The notes under the pieces are model-generated. The model made no database searches. It saw nothing but the letters and a program-made list of their open reading frames with translations, and had not been told where the DNA came from. 6,797 bases of DNA, taken from assembly GCA_035535315.1 (NCBI GenBank), contig DATLQD010000016.1, positions 1-6,797 on the forward strand, written 5' to 3'. The DNA comes from DASQGA01 sp035535315. GTDB taxonomy: Bacteria; Actinomycetota; Thermoleophilia; Gaiellales; Gaiellaceae. The position numbers and the translations under genes were made by a program. Shown here piece after piece: positions 4,557 through 6,797 of the stretch (position 1 is the stretch's first letter; every line of letters begins with the position of its first letter).

Positions 4557-6069
4557 ATTCATAGCCGAGCTCCTCGAGCCGCCTGATCATCTCCTGCTCC
4601 TCTTTCTTCGAATAGACGGATGCCTCGGCTGGACGCCGTGTCGCGGGGACGTCACGCCGCTCCCGCACGCCGTCGCCTGCGAGGATGGCTTCGATCGGCG
4701 CCGCCTCGAGCTCGGCCGAGAGGCCGAGCAGGGCGAGGAGCGTCGCCGGTAAGGATGTGATCTCGGTCCCGTCCGGGACGACCGCTGGGCGGACGCCGGG
4801 TCCGGCGGCCGCGAGAATGCCGTTGAGCGCATGCTGCCCCGAGTAGCTCGTCGCGCCGCGGACGACAAGACGCTCATTTCGCTGGAACGCTTCGTGCCAG
4901 AGCTGGCGCGAGGAGTCGGCGTAGACGCGCTCGTCGCGGGGGAGCAGGAAAAGCTCGGGCGCGCGGTCGAGGAAGGGCCCGCGATAGAGCTCGTGCTTCG
5001 TCTTCACCTCAAAGACCGGCTCCTGCGTTTCAGGGTGCGTGATATCCGCCAATGCAGCCTTGAGCTCGGCGAGGAGCCCGTTGTCGCCTCCGCCGGCTCC
5101 GTCCGCGAGGTAGATCTGGCCGCCATAACCGAGGGAATACGCTCGCGTGGCGTTGAAGTCGATCTCAGCCCGGGGCGGCTCATCTCGGTCGGGCCGCTTC
5201 GCCGCGGGAGTAGGCGAGCCTGGCTGGTAGCGGAGATAGCCCGCTTCCTCGAGCCACCGGTTCGTCCGAAAGAGCCAGTGGGTTGGCTTCATGCCGTGGT
5301 CGGACAGGACGACGACGGTCGGCTCCTCGCCGTAGAGCCAGGTCGCCTGCTCGATCAGTTCGCTGCAGGCCCGGTCGACCGCTTCGTACACGCGGATGAG
5401 CTCCTCACCCGGCTCGTCATGCGCCGGATGAGTCGGATCGAGACGGTGCCAGGTGAGATGGCCGGCAATGTCGGAGCTCATGAAATCGACACAGAGGAGG
5501 CCGAGGTCCGGCTCGAGCTCCATCGCCAGCAGGCAGACGTCTGCGATCTCGTCGACGTGATCGACGAGCTTTTGGGTGAAGGCATCCAAGTCGTTCCACC
5601 AGCCGGTCGGGCTCTGGGCGGTAACGAGATCCGGATGGGCGGCGAAAATGCGGTCGCGCGCGGTGGCCGGAAGGATCTCCGGCCGCTGCGGCCCACCCCA
5701 ACCCGTGACCAGTAAGCCCGCGATCGGGTCCGGCGGGTACGTGAACGGGACCGTCACGAAGGCCGAGCGGATGCCCGCAGCCCCGAGAATGCGCCAGATC
5801 GGGACCCCCGCCCGATTCGCGGCGCTCTCGAGCCGCATGACCGCCCGCTGCGGGTTCGCTGAGAAGCCGAAGATGCCGTGGCCCCCCGGGTTGAGCCCGG
5901 TCAGGAACGACGACCAGGCAACCGGCGTGAGCGGGGGAATCGTCGAGCGGAGCGGGCCAAACGCACCATCGCGTGAGAGACGCGAGAGCGTCGGCAGCTT
6001 CCCCTGCGCCAGAAGGTCCTGCACGAGGTCGTAGTCGGCCCCGTCGAGCCCAAAGCAGAGGACTCTCAT
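4555..6069 (-). CDS. Alkaline phosphatase superfamily phosphohydrolase/phosphodiesterase
   Basis: A 504-residue member of the AlkP superfamily, type I phosphodiesterase/nucleotide pyrophosphatase-like, closest in style to the predicted phosphohydrolase/phosphomutase group (COG3379). The full two-metal site can be assigned: D9 in GLDGADYD; nucleophile T48 in PPLTPVAWS, eight residues before the conserved TGLNPGGHGIFGF; D200 and H204 in SSDIAGH; D257-H258 in LSDHGM; and H413 in SGQH. The C-terminus (MIRRLEELGYE) matches the short helical tail ending in LGY seen in this group. No signal peptide or membrane segment is present, so it should be cytoplasmic. The ATG at 6069 begins directly with the MRVLCFGLDGAD strand; its ribosome site is weak (GAG). 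Substrate is not predictable; phosphonate, nucleotide, glycolipid and sugar phosphates are all handled by relatives. It is convergent with the Cys-rich gene and divergent from the CHRD gene, so probably monocistronic here. Confidence 0.95.
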   Translation of the reverse strand: MRVLCFGLDGADYDLVQDLLAQGKLPTLSRLSRDGAFGPLRSTIPPLTPVAWSSFLTGLNPGGHGIFGFSANPQRAVMRLESAANRAGVPIWRILGAAGIRSAFVTVPFTYPPDPIAGLLVTGWGGPQRPEILPATARDRIFAAHPDLVTAQSPTGWWNDLDAFTQKLVDHVDEIADVCLLAMELEPDLGLLCVDFMSSDIAGHLTWHRLDPTHPAHDEPGEELIRVYEAVDRACSELIEQATWLYGEEPTVVVLSDHGMKPTHWLFRTNRWLEEAGYLRYQPGSPTPAAKRPDRDEPPRAEIDFNATRAYSLGYGGQIYLADGAGGGDNGLLAELKAALADITHPETQEPVFEVKTKHELYRGPFLDRAPELFLLPRDERVYADSSRQLWHEAFQRNERLVVRGATSYSGQHALNGILAAAGPGVRPAVVPDGTEITSLPATLLALLGLSAELEAAPIEAILAGDGVRERRDVPATRRPAEASVYSKKEEQEMIRRLEELGYE

Positions 6070-6103
6070 GGGCTCATGCTAGAGAGGCCGGCACAATCCG
6101 CCG

Positions 6104-6138
6104 CGCCTACCGCGTCGTAGGTGGGAACGAACCGGTTC
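6104..6138. promoter_or_regulatory. Dyads in the shared divergent promoter region
   Basis: The 94 bases between the phosphohydrolase and CHRD starts contain CCTAC (6106-6110) with its inverse GTAGG (6117-6121), extended outward by a wobble and a C-G pair, and the perfect palindrome GAACCGGTTC (6129-6138). Either could be an operator controlling one or both divergent genes. I found no convincing -35/-10 pair on either strand. Short dyads occur by chance in GC-rich DNA. Confidence 0.25.
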
Positions 6139-6163
6139 ACCGTCGAGAGGAAGGGAGGCAGGC

Positions 6164-6634
6164 ATGCGATCACGCCTGTTTGCGCTCGTCGCGATCGTCG
6201 CGGGACTCACGGCCCTGGCGGTCGGCGCCCCAGCGGTTGCGGGATCGAATGGATCCGACCAAGCCACGGCTTGCGTGTTCACGACACAGCTGCGCGCCGC
6301 GAACGAGGTGCCGACGTCCGACTCGAACGCCTTCGGCTATTCGCAGATCAAGGTCCGGAACGGCGGGACGATCGAGTACAAGACGCTTATCGTCAACCCG
6401 GAGAACGAGGCGTTCTTTGCGGGGCACATCCACCTTGCACCGGCAGGCTCGCCCGGGCCGATCGTGCAGTCGCTGTTGTTCCCAGCTCCGAACAGCGACC
6501 GGGTGATCATGGACAGCGGCGCGGTCTCGAACCCCGCGCTTGGCGAAGCGATTTGCGCGAACCCGTCGGCCTACTACGTCAATTACCACACGACTGAGCA
6601 TCCGACCGGGGCCGTGCGCGGGCAGCTCGGATAG
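6164..6634 (+). CDS. Secreted CHRD-domain protein
   Basis: A 156-residue protein with a Sec signal peptide: MRSR, a hydrophobic core to about residue 22, and a likely signal peptidase I site after AVA (residues 24-26). The rest is one CHRD domain, a beta-rich fold named from chordin and found in many bacterial secreted proteins: it opens with LRAANEVP (43-50), has AGHIHLAPAG (86-95) in the centre and closes with YHTTEHPTGAVRGQL (141-155). Length is usual for a single-domain member. Two cysteines in the mature part (C37, C131) could form a disulfide tying the ends of the domain. AAGGGAGG (6151-6158) sits five bases before the ATG. No anchor is seen, so it should be released or wall-associated. 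The molecular role of bacterial CHRD proteins is not settled. It is followed by its own hairpin, so it is probably transcribed alone. Confidence 0.93.
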   Translation: MRSRLFALVAIVAGLTALAVGAPAVAGSNGSDQATACVFTTQLRAANEVPTSDSNAFGYSQIKVRNGGTIEYKTLIVNPENEAFFAGHIHLAPAGSPGPIVQSLLFPAPNSDRVIMDSGAVSNPALGEAICANPSAYYVNYHTTEHPTGAVRGQLG

Positions 6635-6646
6635 CGACCACAGCGA

Positions 6647-6672
6647 GGCGCGGGAGCTCAGGCTCCCGCGCC
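6647..6672. terminator. Bidirectional terminator hairpin after the CHRD gene
   Basis: GGCGCGGGAGC (6647-6657) pairs perfectly with GCTCCCGCGCC (6662-6672), an 11-pair stem with loop TCAG. It begins 12 bases after the CHRD stop and lies 17 bases past the stop of the convergent gene at the right edge. There is no T-tract, which is common for hairpin terminators in GC-rich actinobacteria. Confidence 0.7.
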
Positions 6673-6689
6673 GCCAGGATTCACGCGTT

Positions 6690-6797
6690 CTACGACTTCA
6701 CGGAGGCGACGTAGCCGCGCACGTCCGCCGCCGGCTCCGAGTACGCCTCGCCGAGGGTGGTCTCCATGCGGGTCATGAACTCCTCCGCCCAATCCGG
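6690..6797 (-). CDS. C-terminal 35 residues of an unidentified protein, cut by window edge
   Basis: On the minus strand a frame is open from the right edge to TAG at 6690-6692, giving 35 codons. The peptide begins PDWAEEFMTRMETTLGEAY and ends YVASVKS. It is acidic and probably helical, with strongly GC-rich third positions. The hairpin at 6647-6672 stands where a terminator for it would be expected, which supports a real gene. The fragment is too short for me to name a family. Confidence 0.6.
   Translation of the reverse strand, partial: PDWAEEFMTRMETTLGEAYSEPAADVRGYVASVKS

Noticed and set aside
4831..5715. 294-codon plus-strand frame opposite the phosphohydrolase
   Set aside because: Antisense to a gene with a complete metal-binding site; no ribosome site or recognisable domain.
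6124..6144. ECF sigma promoter (GGAAC ... CGTC) before the CHRD gene
   Set aside because: GGAAC (6124-6128) and CGTC (6141-6144) are only 12 bases apart, shorter than the usual 16-17.
1..6797. Insertion sequences, tRNA genes, CRISPR arrays
   Set aside because: No transposase motifs, terminal inverted repeats, cloverleaf-like segments or regularly spaced repeats were found on reading both strands.

Overview
The window comes from a GC-rich bacterial chromosome. High G+C at third codon positions, GTG starts, strong GGAGG-type ribosome sites and long spurious antisense frames point to an actinobacterium. The mix of a CstA transporter, a Leu-rich mini membrane protein, a CHRD secreted protein and a Tat-exported Cys-rich protein suggests the Thermoleophilia (Solirubrobacterales or Gaiellales), but this placement is inference from gene style, not from a marker gene. 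No rRNA, tRNA, CRISPR array or mobile element was seen.

Layout. Positions 1-2131 (minus) hold nearly all of a carbon starvation protein A (CstA) peptide/pyruvate transporter, open at the left edge. Upstream of it are a doubtful 41-codon frame whose stop lies one base before the cstA start, and then a 41-residue, almost purely hydrophobic protein (minus, 2348-2473). A possible 72-residue hypothetical protein (plus, 2600-2818) leads to a recognisable promoter and a two-gene unit: a membrane-anchored protein with two tandem thioredoxin-fold domains (2892-3968), and 58 bases on, past a hairpin, a Tat-signal protein with 22 cysteines in two knottin-like modules (4027-4506). A perfect GC-rich palindrome closes this unit against a convergent AlkP-superfamily phosphohydrolase (minus, 4555-6069). 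Divergent from that is a secreted CHRD-domain protein (6164-6634) with its own hairpin, and the right edge carries the last 35 codons of an unidentified minus-strand gene.

How the parts fit. The most interesting unit is the redoxin/Cys-rich pair. The first gene encodes two CxxC thioredoxin domains and the second encodes a protein whose cysteines follow an inhibitor-cystine-knot spacing. The simplest reading is a dedicated disulfide-forming or disulfide-shuffling enzyme next to its substrate, a possible bacterial knottin maturation system. The other genes look independent: nutrient uptake (cstA), an intracellular phosphohydrolase, and a secreted beta-rich CHRD protein.
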